From contig LBRM01000002.1 in NCBI GenBank assembly GCA_000991415.1, positions 1 to 35,046 of the forward strand: a stretch of 35,046 nucleotides of DNA. The letters run 5' to 3'. This DNA is from Candidatus Nomurabacteria bacterium GW2011_GWA1_36_15 (GTDB lineage Bacteria > Patescibacteriota > Minisyncoccia > Phycocordibacterales > UBA9973). The translations under genes and the position numbers were made by a program. The notes beneath the pieces are model-generated. The model searched no databases. It was not told the DNA's origin and saw only the letters and a program-made list of their open reading frames with translations. Each line of letters begins with the position of its first letter. Positions within the stretch are counted from its first letter, which is position 1. Shown here in pieces: positions 8,921-17,586 of this stretch.

Positions 8921-8929
8921 ATTATAGCA
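8921..8929 (-). promoter_or_regulatory. Extended -10 promoter of the DUF5671-like/leuS transcript
   Basis: TGCTATAAT, 6 nt before the ATG. Confidence 0.7.
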
Positions 8930-8960
8930 TAAAAAGTCATAAAAATTAAAAGATTTAAAA

Positions 8961-9014
8961 AGTCGTGGGTCCCCTGTCCTTTTGTCTCCGAGGGCGAAGG
9001 CTCAAAAATCTTTT
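8961..9014 (+). repeat. Intergenic structured repeat R1, copy 1
   Basis: A GC-rich stretch of about 53 nt between ychF and the DUF5671-like gene, matching the gap/dnaE intergenic copy at all but about six positions. It includes GTCGTGGGT and CTCCGAGGGCGAAGGC. It lies about 35 nt upstream of the TGCTATAAT box of the minus-strand gene. Confidence 0.8.
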
Positions 9015-9045
9015 GAATAAAAAATTTCAATTTTGTTTTCCATAT

Positions 9046-9861
9046 TTATATTAAAAATTCTATCACATCTCCATCTTTGACTATATAATCTTTTCCTTCT
9101 GTGCGAACCCACCCCTTTTCTTTTGCTTTTACAAAAGAACCTGCTTCTATAAGTTTGTCATAGGCTACTACTTCCGCTCGAATAAATTTGTCTCGAAAAT
9201 CAGTATGAATTGATTTCCCTGCAATGGGTGCTGTAGCTCCGCGAACAGTAGTCCAAGCACGCGACTCATCTTTGCCGGTGGTAAAAAAAGTAATAAGATT
9301 CAATAAATCGTAACTAGCTTTAATGAGATTATCCAATCCTGTACCAAAAATCGGATCCACTTCTATGTATGGACTGGGAAGTTTAGAAATAAAATCTTTT
9401 TTTATCTTTTCTGCCACTTCTGAAGTATTTAATACATAAAGGGTCGGCTTTTTAATGCCTCCTTGTGCCAATTCAAAATTTATTACTTCTATGTCAAAAA
9501 GTGGGTCAACTTCAGCGTGAACATGAATGATGTTAGGGTCTTCAAAAATTCGCACTACTTCAATTATGGCATCCACTTCGCGAATATGGGAAAGAAATTT
9601 ATTACCAAGTCCCGCACCCTCACTTGCGCCTTTCACTAAACCTGCAATATCTACAAATTCAACTACCGCTGGGATAGTTTTTTCTGATTTAGACATAGTT
9701 GAAAGTTTAAAAAGTCTATCATCCGGCACAGGCACTATTCCTACTGAAGGATCAATGGTACAAAAAGGATAATTTTCCGCCGGCACACCTTTTTTGGTAA
9801 GCGCATTAAAAAGCGTCGACTTTCCAACATTTGGTAACCCCACAATTCCGATACTTAACAT
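9046..9861 (-). CDS. ychF: YchF/Obg-family GTP-binding ATPase, lacking the helical domain
   Basis: YchF (OLA1) is a ribosome-binding, stress-linked P-loop NTPase that prefers ATP. The G1 motif GLPNVGKST, the switch region YPFCTIDPSVG, the G3 motif DIAGLVKGASEGAGLGNKF, and NTSE in the G4 position are present. The C-terminus holds the TGS domain (residues about 185-271: FFTTGKDESRAWT...GDVIEFLI). The usual protein is about 360 residues; this one is 271. The gap falls after FELAQGG, where a long antiparallel helical hairpin of roughly 90 residues normally sits; here the sequence passes directly to KKPTLYVLN. There is no stop or frame break, so it is a clean in-frame loss rather than a pseudogene. 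The promoter is an extended -10 (TGCTATATT) 6 nt before the ATG, so the transcript is probably leaderless. Confidence 0.93.
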   Translation of the reverse strand: MLSIGIVGLPNVGKSTLFNALTKKGVPAENYPFCTIDPSVGIVPVPDDRLFKLSTMSKSEKTIPAVVEFVDIAGLVKGASEGAGLGNKFLSHIREVDAIIEVVRIFEDPNIIHVHAEVDPLFDIEVINFELAQGGIKKPTLYVLNTSEVAEKIKKDFISKLPSPYIEVDPIFGTGLDNLIKASYDLLNLITFFTTGKDESRAWTTVRGATAPIAGKSIHTDFRDKFIRAEVVAYDKLIEAGSFVKAKEKGWVRTEGKDYIVKDGDVIEFLI

Positions 9862-9867
9862 TTCTTG

Positions 9868-9876
9868 AATATAGCA
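9868..9876 (-). promoter_or_regulatory. Extended -10 promoter of ychF
   Basis: TGCTATATT, 6 nt before the ATG. Confidence 0.6.
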
Positions 9877-9901
9877 AAAAGAATATTAAAAAGAAACATT
9901 G

Positions 9902-12586
9902 TTATTTCATGAATATTTGAATCAATTTTCTTCGATAAAATAATTTTCGTGTCTCTTCAATAAACACAATCGACAACGCGACTGGAACAATTATAAACCA
10001 ATCAAATAATTCTAGTGGAACTGTATGTAATATTTTTTGCAAGAATGGTGTATACACAGCTGATAATTGCAAAAGAATAACAATAAATGTTGCCCCAAGT
10101 AAAAACTTGTTGGAGAAAGGATTTAATTGGAAAATTGATTTTGAGTCAGATCGGCAATTCCACGCATTAAACCATTGAAACACCGCAAGTGTCGTAAGAG
10201 AAATAGTCCATGCTTTTTCCATATTTATATCAATATATTTTTGAAAAAGAAAAAGTGTACCGATCATCATAGGAACAGCCATAAAAATCATTCTCTGTAG
10301 CATCAATTTATCGATAAGGTATTTTTTGGGTCGCTCAAATTTACCCAACAAAAGTCCTTTTTCTTTTGGTTCCATTGCCAGAGACATATCAAGAAAACCG
10401 TCTGTTACAAAATTAAGCCAAATAATTTGAGCGGCCAGTATTGGCAACGGCATACCAAAAATCAGAGCTCCAGTTATCGTTAATACTTCACCGATACTGG
10501 TTGAAAAAAGATATAAAATAACTTTCTTTATGGTTTTATAAATACTTCTTCCTTCTTCAACAGCAGACACAATACTGCCAAAATTATCATCAAGAAGAAC
10601 GATATCAGCTGCTTCTTTTGCTACCTCAGTGCCAATATTTCCCATGGCCACACCAATATCAGCGGCTACAAGTGATGGTGCATCATTAACCCCATCACCA
10701 GTCATTGCAATAATTTCTCCACGTTTTTTGAATGCTTTAATAATTTCTAATTTATGCTCAGGTGTCACTCTGGCAAATACAGTCGTACGAGATAACTTAT
10801 CTGAAAGTTCATAATAGTTCATTGCATCAATTTCACTCCCAGTTAGTATCTCATCGCCATCATGATATATGTCTGCTTCACGAGCAATTGCCATCGCAGT
10901 AATCTTGTGGTCACCTGTAATCATAACAACTCTAATACCCGCTTCTTGAGCTCGATCCATTGCATCTTTAACTTCAGGACGCAATACATCTTTCATCCCT
11001 AAAAAACCAACAAAAGTTAGATTCGAAATTGATTGAGAATCAGTTATATTTTTAGCATTTTCTTGGATACCAATAGCAACGACACGTTGTCCTAATAGGG
11101 ACATATTTATTAAAACTTCTTCTAATTTTTTCCTATCTTCTTCTGATATAAAACGAGTATCTTCCACACCTATTATATTTTTTGAAAGCCCAATAATAAT
11201 TTCTGGTGCACCAATTACTGTTAGGAAATTTTTGTTTTCAACTGAATTAATGACCGCACGATATTTGAGTTTATAATCAAATGGCATTTCTTGCACAATT
11301 GGCGACTCAACCAGTAAATCTTCTTTATTAAATCCAATTTTTCTTGAAAAGACCACCATTGCCGCTTCTGTCGGATCGCCAGCTATAGACCAACGTTTTC
11401 CAGTATCAGAAAATAAAAGTCGAGCACTGACACATAGAGCAACAACCTTGCCAACTCTAAGCAACTCCGGATGATTGACTGCATCTATAACATTGTTTTC
11501 AAGCATTACATTTCCCACAGGTTCGTAGCCAACACCACCAACATCAAATAATTTATCTGTCGTCCACACTTGTCGCACGACTAATTCATTTTTTGTAATA
11601 GTGCCAGTTTTATCAACCGCAATAATCTGTGCTTGGCCAAGGGCTTCGACGGCTTGAAGTTTTTTTACTAAAGCATTGCGTTTAGACATTCGCCAGACCC
11701 CTGTTGCCAACACTAGCGTTATTACGATAGGTAACCCCTCTGGGATTATAGATACTGAAAGCGATACTATGACAGTAAACATGGTCCGTATTGATTCACC
11801 AGTTGCTATACCGATACTAAACAGCACTACACAAATTATTCCCACAGTAATAATAATTGCTCGAGATAAATATCGGATATTTGTTTTTAAGGGAATTTCA
11901 GTATCAATAGAGGAAATTTCTTTGGCAATCTTGCCGATAACCGTAGAGGATCCTGTTCCCACAACAACAGCTCTTCCGTTCCCATAAACAATATGTGTGC
12001 CTTTAAATAACATATTTCTTTGATCAGCAACAGAGGATTCTTGTTTAAGAATTTCGGCTATTTTATAAACTGGTTCTGATTCTCCTGTAAGTGATGCCTC
12101 ATCAGCCTTAAGATTTTGCGAAAGAATAACTCGTGCGTCGGCAGATACTTTTTCTCCTTCCTCTAAATTTATAATATCGCCGGGCACTATTTCACGATCT
12201 GGAATAATAAATTCTGTACCATCACGCAGTACTGTTGCTTTTGTTTCAACAAACTTTTTGAGAGCATTAAGAGTGTTTTGGGCTTTACCTTCTTGAATCG
12301 TCCCAACAATTGCATTAAAGATTAGCACAGCTAAGATAATGTATGCATCTGTTGTCCCTCCAATAATATATGTAATGACGCTTGCTAATAACAATATTAA
12401 AATAAGCGGACTATTGAATTGATTAAAGAAAAGACGAATTAGAGAAGTAGGTTTTTTCTCTGGTAAAATATTAAAACCATATTGCTTGATCTTATCTTGA
12501 ACATCGCTTGGGGTAAGCCCATGTAACGACGTGTGAAGCTTTTCAAATATTTGTTCTTGGGATAACAAATACCACTTTGTTTCCAT
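9902..12586 (-). CDS. P-type cation-transporting ATPase (P2A, Ca2+-ATPase-like)
   Basis: 894 residues, the usual length for a P2-type pump. In order: N-terminal cation-ATPase domain (SLHGLTPSDVQDKI), actuator domain with TGES, M4 motif IPEGLPIVITLVLATG, phosphorylation loop DKTGTITKNE, nucleotide-binding domain, hinge MITGDHKITAMAIA and GDGVNDAPSL, and M6 WLNFVTDGFLDMSLAMEP. The IPEGLP and N..TDG motifs match bacterial Ca2+-ATPases of the PacL/LMCA1 type, so calcium (or Mn2+) export is the likeliest role; Na+ or K+ pumps cannot be excluded. It is transcribed away from the glycosyltransferase, from TATAAT located 7 nt before the ATG. It ends 40 bp before the ychF start codon, and ychF has its own promoter in that gap. 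Confidence 0.9.
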   Translation of the reverse strand: METKWYLLSQEQIFEKLHTSLHGLTPSDVQDKIKQYGFNILPEKKPTSLIRLFFNQFNSPLILILLLASVITYIIGGTTDAYIILAVLIFNAIVGTIQEGKAQNTLNALKKFVETKATVLRDGTEFIIPDREIVPGDIINLEEGEKVSADARVILSQNLKADEASLTGESEPVYKIAEILKQESSVADQRNMLFKGTHIVYGNGRAVVVGTGSSTVIGKIAKEISSIDTEIPLKTNIRYLSRAIIITVGIICVVLFSIGIATGESIRTMFTVIVSLSVSIIPEGLPIVITLVLATGVWRMSKRNALVKKLQAVEALGQAQIIAVDKTGTITKNELVVRQVWTTDKLFDVGGVGYEPVGNVMLENNVIDAVNHPELLRVGKVVALCVSARLLFSDTGKRWSIAGDPTEAAMVVFSRKIGFNKEDLLVESPIVQEMPFDYKLKYRAVINSVENKNFLTVIGAPEIIIGLSKNIIGVEDTRFISEEDRKKLEEVLINMSLLGQRVVAIGIQENAKNITDSQSISNLTFVGFLGMKDVLRPEVKDAMDRAQEAGIRVVMITGDHKITAMAIAREADIYHDGDEILTGSEIDAMNYYELSDKLSRTTVFARVTPEHKLEIIKAFKKRGEIIAMTGDGVNDAPSLVAADIGVAMGNIGTEVAKEAADIVLLDDNFGSIVSAVEEGRSIYKTIKKVILYLFSTSIGEVLTITGALIFGMPLPILAAQIIWLNFVTDGFLDMSLAMEPKEKGLLLGKFERPKKYLIDKLMLQRMIFMAVPMMIGTLFLFQKYIDINMEKAWTISLTTLAVFQWFNAWNCRSDSKSIFQLNPFSNKFLLGATFIVILLQLSAVYTPFLQKILHTVPLELFDWFIIVPVALSIVFIEETRKLFYRRKLIQIFMK

Positions 12587-12593
12587 AATAATT

Positions 12594-12599
12594 ATTATA
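12594..12599 (-). promoter_or_regulatory. -10 promoter of the P-type ATPase gene
   Basis: TATAAT, 7 nt before the ATG; no TGn extension. Confidence 0.55.
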
Positions 12600-12677
12600 A
12601 CCTAAACTCATAAATAGTTCTTGTTGGGGATTACAATAATTTTAGTAATGTAAAATACATGTTATTATTAAAATATA

Positions 12678-13979
12678 ATGCAAAACAAAAACCACGGACT
12701 ACAAAGGCGCGCATTTTATGCTACACGTTCGCTGTTTAAGTTTTTTTCTTCAGAAAAAGCAGAACCCTTTCCAACGCCAATAAAAAAAACAGGAATAAAG
12801 GTTGCATTTATACATAACGAAAAACGTATCCATACAGATATGCATACAGGAGCAGCTCAAATCAATCGTTTTATGGCACAAGCCCTTGGGGCATCGGGTG
12901 TACAAGTACGACACTTTTATCCAAGATATCAACTTTCTGATACACCAACACATTTAAGGGGAATAGCAAATATTCTTTTCTTTTATTCAATGCTTGAAAA
13001 CAAAAAGGATATTTTAAAATATGATGTTATTCAAGGAACCACTTATACTCCACTTCCTTTTCTACCTTTTGATACTCCAGTAGTTTGTCATTTCGGTTCC
13101 ACGATTCGTGGTTATCTTACTTCTGTGCCACTTACTAAAAAATTACCTGTAGAAGAAAAATTGATTTTTAAAGAATTGGAAAAACTTAGTATTATTCCAG
13201 AGCTTGATTTAAAAACACGTCGCCCAATGGAAGACATAGCTGACATAGAGATAATAGCTGGGTCACGCGCAACTGCTTGCATTGCAACATCAGAAAAAGT
13301 AAAAGATGAACTAGAAAATATGGGAATACCAAAAGAAAAAATATTTGTCATCCACAATGCAATTGAAGATTATTGGTTTAAGCCACAACGAACTGTTGAA
13401 ATACAAAAACCACATCTTATATTTCTAGGGAGGCTTGGCAACGATGTGTTTACTTTAAAATTAAAAGGACTTTCTAGGTTAGTCAATTTCTATCGTGCTT
13501 TTCCTGAAATTTCAAAAACTACGATATGTATGACCACAAATCGCAAACTTAAAGAATGGTTAAAAGTTTCTTTCCCAAAACATTACATGTATGTAAACTT
13601 GCGCAAAGACCTAATTCCAGGTGCTCTTGCGCCTCTTTTTGGGAGTATCCTTTTTATTTCTTCTAGATATGAGGGTTTTTCTTTAAGTTTAGTAGAAGGT
13701 ATGTCTCAAGGTCTTATTCCGATCTCTTTTTCAGTAGGAGTTGCCCCAGAAATTATACAAAATGGTCAAAATGGATATATTGTTTCAACAGAAAAAGAAG
13801 CTGAAATATATGCACGAGAATTACTTAATAATAATGAGAAACGTCTCTCAATGGCCAATGCAGCGAAAAAAACTGCGGAAAAATTTTGTAGTGCAAATAT
13901 TGCCACGGATTTAATTGCCTTATATCAGAACATTAAAAAAGAAAAAAGGGACAAAAATAAAAATGAAAATAATATTTAG
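12678..13979 (+). CDS. GT4-family glycosyltransferase
   Basis: 433 residues with a GT-B fold layout. The N-terminal half has HTDMHTGAAQINRFMAQALGASG, typical of the acceptor-binding domain. The C-terminal half has LIFLGRLG and the family E-x7-E pattern in YEGFSLSLVEGMSQG, followed by PISFSVGVAPEIIQNGQNGYIV. Proteins of this class transfer sugars from activated donors to glycolipids or polysaccharides at the cytoplasmic face of the membrane; donor and acceptor cannot be read here. Residues 1-38 are basic and poorly conserved in appearance, so the true start may be further in. It stands alone between a divergent P-type ATPase and a convergent secreted protein. TATTAT 9 nt before the ATG is a possible -10. 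Confidence 0.85.
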   Translation: MQNKNHGLQRRAFYATRSLFKFFSSEKAEPFPTPIKKTGIKVAFIHNEKRIHTDMHTGAAQINRFMAQALGASGVQVRHFYPRYQLSDTPTHLRGIANILFFYSMLENKKDILKYDVIQGTTYTPLPFLPFDTPVVCHFGSTIRGYLTSVPLTKKLPVEEKLIFKELEKLSIIPELDLKTRRPMEDIADIEIIAGSRATACIATSEKVKDELENMGIPKEKIFVIHNAIEDYWFKPQRTVEIQKPHLIFLGRLGNDVFTLKLKGLSRLVNFYRAFPEISKTTICMTTNRKLKEWLKVSFPKHYMYVNLRKDLIPGALAPLFGSILFISSRYEGFSLSLVEGMSQGLIPISFSVGVAPEIIQNGQNGYIVSTEKEAEIYARELLNNNEKRLSMANAAKKTAEKFCSANIATDLIALYQNIKKEKRDKNKNENNI

Positions 13980-14000
13980 TCTTTTTGTTGCCCAGATAAT

Positions 14001-15458
14001 TTATTCGTCAATTATTTTGAAATCATTCCCGATTGCTTCTGAAACAGATTTTCTATTGCGATTACGGATAAAATAAGCGGTGCTCGTTCCAACTCCCAAC
14101 AAAGCAAATAAACCAAATATCCCGTATTTTATATTATTTCCCGTATTGACATCGCTTTTTATAGCTCCAGCTAACAAATTATCAACCGGCCCGCCTAGAC
14201 TCACGCCAGTCGAGACTGGCACATTTATATTTGTATCATTTTCTGATAAATTATAGTCTTTCGTCATAGATATTTTCAGGGGGACAGAATTTTTTGCTGA
14301 TATCCTAATTGGTTTAGCAAAAGAATAATCAAGCACCGTCTCTCCTTCAGAATTTATTAATTTCAGAGTTTCTTTGTCTAAAATGGAAAAATTAGTGGTT
14401 TTAGGAGACACAATTATTTTATTTTTTGACTTAATTATCGTATTCTTCGGAAAAACAAACTTATTTTGATAGCTTATCAGTACCCAGCCGGAAATATCGG
14501 CTTCAAAAGGAGCATTGTTGGAAATTTCTATAAAAAAATCTTTGGCATCGCCTATTTTTGATATGACAACTTCCGAGGAAATGACTTTGACTATAATTTT
14601 ATCAGAACTATCCGGTTCCGCAGAAAGATAACTTTCATAACATTCCAGAGTAACAATATATTCTCCCGGGTAATGGTAAATATGGGAAAATTTTTCCGGA
14701 ATGGGAAATGTTTTTTCTGTCTCTAAAAAATTTCCGTCTCCGAAATTCAAGAAATATTTACCGCAAGATTTATCGGAAACCGTATTGCTTGCTTTAAATT
14801 GAATAGGCAGCCCCACAAAAGCCGGTATCTGAGCGGTAATTTTTGTTTTATTTACCAAGGGAGTTTCTGGTTCTTTAGTTTCAGCTTTTTTACTGCTACC
14901 GGAAGAACCGGTGACTGTATCTTCTGTCTGTTCTTCTTCTCCATTATCTTCTGAAACTTGATTCTCTGCCCCGGGTGTAGATGTGGCAGTAATCCAAGAT
15001 GAACCATCCCATTGCATAGTTTCCTTAGTCTCAGCACTTCCAGCCTGCCAACCTCCTATGGTTCCATCCACCAAATCAACTTCTATCTCACTCGCATTTT
15101 TTAATTGCACGAGATCACTTGTATTATTGAGCCCACTTCCACCAAATACTCCCTGTTCGTGACAAATCCCAGAAAGCGGATTCGGAACACTTGGTGTCGT
15201 TCGGCAAACAAGAAAATATCCACCCGCGGGAATTGTCTCAGAGAGAGAAAATAAAAGTGTTCCACTGTTTTTATATAATTTCCAATCAACAAGAGATACA
15301 CTTTCAGACCCAGTATTTTTTAATTCTATCCACTCTTCATATTGGCTCGTTTGTGTACCCATCCAGGCAACTTCATTTATGACCACATCTGCTCGCGCCA
15401 AATTAAATGAAAATAAAAAAGCAAACCCTACCAAAACTAAAATTGTTTTTTTAGACAT
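14001..15458 (-). CDS. Secreted lamin-tail-domain / PKD-like surface protein with C-terminal membrane anchor
   Basis: 485 residues. A signal peptide (KKTILVLVGFAFLFSFNLARA) precedes a lamin-tail domain at about 24-165, recognised by VVINEVAWMGT, EEWIELKNTGSESVSLVDWKL and STPGAEN. A low-complexity Glu/Thr/Ser linker follows, then a PKD-like module (YFLNFGDGNF...FSHIYHYPGEYIVTLECY), and a second lamin-tail-like module (VISKIGDAKDFFIEISNNAPFEADISGWVLI). Near the C-terminus a membrane segment (IFGLFALLGVGTSTAYFI) precedes RNRNRKS, so the protein is probably anchored with its domains outside. The role is presumably structural or adhesive; no catalytic motif is seen. It converges with the glycosyltransferase across 21 bp. 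A small perfect palindrome lies in the membrane-proximal linker (14205-14220). Confidence 0.78.
   Translation of the reverse strand: MSKKTILVLVGFAFLFSFNLARADVVINEVAWMGTQTSQYEEWIELKNTGSESVSLVDWKLYKNSGTLLFSLSETIPAGGYFLVCRTTPSVPNPLSGICHEQGVFGGSGLNNTSDLVQLKNASEIEVDLVDGTIGGWQAGSAETKETMQWDGSSWITATSTPGAENQVSEDNGEEEQTEDTVTGSSGSSKKAETKEPETPLVNKTKITAQIPAFVGLPIQFKASNTVSDKSCGKYFLNFGDGNFLETEKTFPIPEKFSHIYHYPGEYIVTLECYESYLSAEPDSSDKIIVKVISSEVVISKIGDAKDFFIEISNNAPFEADISGWVLISYQNKFVFPKNTIIKSKNKIIVSPKTTNFSILDKETLKLINSEGETVLDYSFAKPIRISAKNSVPLKISMTKDYNLSENDTNINVPVSTGVSLGGPVDNLLAGAIKSDVNTGNNIKYGIFGLFALLGVGTSTAYFIRNRNRKSVSEAIGNDFKIIDE
14205..14220. repeat. Small palindrome in lamin-tail protein linker
   Basis: GCCAGT-CGAG-ACTGGC, a 6-bp perfect stem, GC-rich against its surroundings, encoding part of PVSTGVS in a low-complexity linker. 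It could be a remnant of a small element. Confidence 0.35.
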
Positions 15459-15488
15459 AATCGTTATTTTTATATTTTAAAATAAATG

Positions 15489-15497
15489 TGTTATGAT
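15489..15497 (+). promoter_or_regulatory. Extended -10 promoter of the PfkB kinase gene
   Basis: TGTTATGAT, 8 nt before the ATG. Confidence 0.55.
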
Positions 15498-15505
15498 TAT
15501 ATCAT

Positions 15506-16525
15506 ATGAAAAAGATAGATTTTCTTGCAATTGGGGATATTGTGATAGATGCATTTATAAAAATAAAGGACGCTCATGTGCATTGTAAGATAGACACAGA
15601 AGCTTGTGAACTTTGTTTGCGGTTTGGAGACAAAGTACCCTATGAATCATTGGACGTAATCCCAGCAGTCGGCAATAGTCCGAACGCTACTGTCTGTGCT
15701 GCTAGACTCGGACTAAATACTGCTCTCATGACAACTATGGGAGACGACCAGAACGGAAAAGATTGTCTGGCGGTGTTAGAAAAAGAAAAAATTGATACAA
15801 CATTTGTAAAAATAGAAAAAAATAAACTAACAAATTATCATTATGTGCTCTGGTATGATATAGACAGAACCATCTTGATTAAACATCAGAAATATAACCG
15901 CGAATGGACTGACACTAAAGAATCACAAGAATATCATTCCCCTTCTTGGATTTATTTAAGTTCCATGGGTGAAGATTCATTGCCTTTTCATACTGAAATA
16001 TCAAATTATCTCAAAAGACACGAAAACGTAAAATTGGCATTTCAGCCCGGGACTTTTCAAATTAAATTTGGTACCGAAAATTTAAAAGAAATTTATGCGC
16101 GAACGAATGTTTTCTTTTCTAATTTAGAGGAGGCTCAAAAAATATTAAACACGGAGGATAAGGATATCTTGGTTTTATCAAAAGGCATTCAGGCGTTGGG
16201 ACCTAAAATGGTTGTAATCAGCGATGGCCCTAAGGGGGCTTATCTTTATAAAGGGGGAGAACTGTGGCACAATCCTATTTATCCAGACATTGCTCCACCA
16301 ATAGATCGTACCGGGGCGGGAGACGCTTTTTCTTCAACATTTGCGGTGGCTCTTGCTTTAGGCAAATCTCCTCTCGAAGCATTTTCTTGGGGACCTATAA
16401 ACTCAATGTCTGTGGTTCAATATATTGGAGCGCAAGCAGGACTTCTTACCAAAGAAAAATTAGAAGAATATTTAAAGGTCGCACCAGAAAATTATAAAGT
16501 TAAAAAAATAAATCCACACACTTAG
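15506..16525 (+). CDS. PfkB-family carbohydrate/nucleoside kinase
   Basis: 339 residues of the ribokinase/PfkB family. The N-terminal GDIVIDAFI and the glycine-rich GNSPNATVCAARLGL are signature 1, and DRTGAGDAFSSTF is signature 2 with the catalytic Asp. The substrate cannot be told from sequence; ribose, fructose-phosphate or a nucleoside are all possible. An unusual insertion after the first strand contains three Cys (HCKIDTEACELC) and could bind a metal or cover the active site. It is preceded by TGTTATGAT 8 nt before the ATG, so it is probably leaderless. It converges on the transketolase C-terminal gene with only one base between the stop codons, and its last residues (KINPHT) are encoded by a shared terminator stem. 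Confidence 0.87.
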   Translation: MKKIDFLAIGDIVIDAFIKIKDAHVHCKIDTEACELCLRFGDKVPYESLDVIPAVGNSPNATVCAARLGLNTALMTTMGDDQNGKDCLAVLEKEKIDTTFVKIEKNKLTNYHYVLWYDIDRTILIKHQKYNREWTDTKESQEYHSPSWIYLSSMGEDSLPFHTEISNYLKRHENVKLAFQPGTFQIKFGTENLKEIYARTNVFFSNLEEAQKILNTEDKDILVLSKGIQALGPKMVVISDGPKGAYLYKGGELWHNPIYPDIAPPIDRTGAGDAFSSTFAVALALGKSPLEAFSWGPINSMSVVQYIGAQAGLLTKEKLEEYLKVAPENYKVKKINPHT

Positions 16526-16549
16526 ATTAAGTATGTGGATTTATTTTTC
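16502..16549. terminator. Bidirectional terminator between PfkB and transketolase-C genes
   Basis: A stem of about 20 bp with one mismatch (arms AAATAAATCCACACACTTA and TAAGTATGTGGATTTATTT), a 3-nt loop, and A/T tracts on both sides. Both stop codons lie within it. Confidence 0.85.
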
Positions 16550-17537
16550 TTTTCAATACTTTTTCTACCGCAAGTATAATATCAGGTGTCCCCATTTGGT
16601 AATGTTCTATCAGTTTATCAGGACTGCCTGATTGACCAAATAAATTTTGAACACCGATAAATTCTATAGGTACAGGATAATTTTGGGCGAGTACTTCAGC
16701 CACAGCGCTCCCCATTCCTCCTTTTACCTGATGTTCCTCTACGGTTACTATGGCTCTGCATTCTTTGGCAAGAGCAACGATTGCTTCTATATCTATCGGC
16801 ATAATAGAAGATAAATTCATTACTTTAGTTTTTATTCCTTTTGTTTCTAATTCTTTAGCCGCAAGCATAGCATGATAGGTAAGACTGCCTGTGACTATGA
16901 TACCTACTTGCGCTAACCCCACGTCCGGTACCCAATAAATTTCTGCTTTTCCTATTTGCATAGGAGTTTCTTCTGTAGTAATGATGGGAGTTTTTTCACG
17001 AGCTAAACGTAGATACGCCGGTTTTCCAGTTTTAGTCAACGCCACAGTCGCTTTTTTCGCTTCTATGGCATCACAAGGAGAAATTATATCCATGTTCGGA
17101 ATTACTCTCATCAGAGCAATATCTTCAAGCGCTTGATGCGTGCCTCCGTCCGCTCCGACTGAAATACCGGCATGTGAACCTACTATTTTTACGGGCCTGT
17201 CATTATAGGCTATGGTTGTTCTGATTTGTTCCCAGTTTCTGCCGGGAGAAAACATGGCATAAGAAGAACAGAAAGGAATTTTGTCCATAGCAGCCATACC
17301 TGAAGCCACAGTCACTAAGTTTTGCTCAGCTACTCCCATTTCAATAAATCTCTCTGGAAACTTTTCCTTAAAAAAATGCATTTGGGTGCTTTCGGTTAGG
17401 TCAGCGCAAAGAGCCACGACATTTTTGTCTATTTCTCCCGCCAAAAGTAATCCTTGCCCAAAACCTTTTCGGATGGGTACTTGCTCAACATCTTGATTAA
17501 ATAACTTTGGATTTAATTTTAGTTTGGGATTTAACAT
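16527..17537 (-). CDS. Transketolase, C-terminal subunit (pyrimidine-binding and C-terminal domains)
   Basis: 336 residues covering the pyrimidine and C-terminal domains of transketolase. IEMGVAEQNLVTVASGMA contains the Glu that activates thiamine diphosphate, and GSHAGISVGADGGTHQALEDIALMR follows. The C-terminal domain has MNLSSIMPID and VTVEEHQVKGGMGSAVAEVL. Split transketolases, with separate N and C chains, are known from archaea and many Patescibacteria. The two chains must assemble to form the active site, where two-carbon ketol units move between sugar phosphates. It starts 28 bp after the N-terminal subunit gene, with a 12-bp hairpin between them, so the two are cotranscribed. The 1-deoxyxylulose-5-phosphate synthase family is related, but the split organisation and motifs favour transketolase. 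Confidence 0.9.
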   Translation of the reverse strand: MLNPKLKLNPKLFNQDVEQVPIRKGFGQGLLLAGEIDKNVVALCADLTESTQMHFFKEKFPERFIEMGVAEQNLVTVASGMAAMDKIPFCSSYAMFSPGRNWEQIRTTIAYNDRPVKIVGSHAGISVGADGGTHQALEDIALMRVIPNMDIISPCDAIEAKKATVALTKTGKPAYLRLAREKTPIITTEETPMQIGKAEIYWVPDVGLAQVGIIVTGSLTYHAMLAAKELETKGIKTKVMNLSSIMPIDIEAIVALAKECRAIVTVEEHQVKGGMGSAVAEVLAQNYPVPIEFIGVQNLFGQSGSPDKLIEHYQMGTPDIILAVEKVLKRKINPHT

Positions 17538-17550
17538 AATTAATTTATAT

Positions 17551-17586
17551 GAATTACGAAATTCGTCATAATTTATTTCGTAATTC
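17551..17586 (-). other. Intercistronic hairpin between transketolase subunit genes
   Basis: A 12-bp perfect inverted repeat (GAATTACGAAAT / ATTTCGTAATTC) with a 12-nt loop that contains the stop codon of the N-terminal subunit gene. No T-run follows, so it is unlikely to be a terminator; an RNA-processing or coupling role is possible. Confidence 0.6.
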
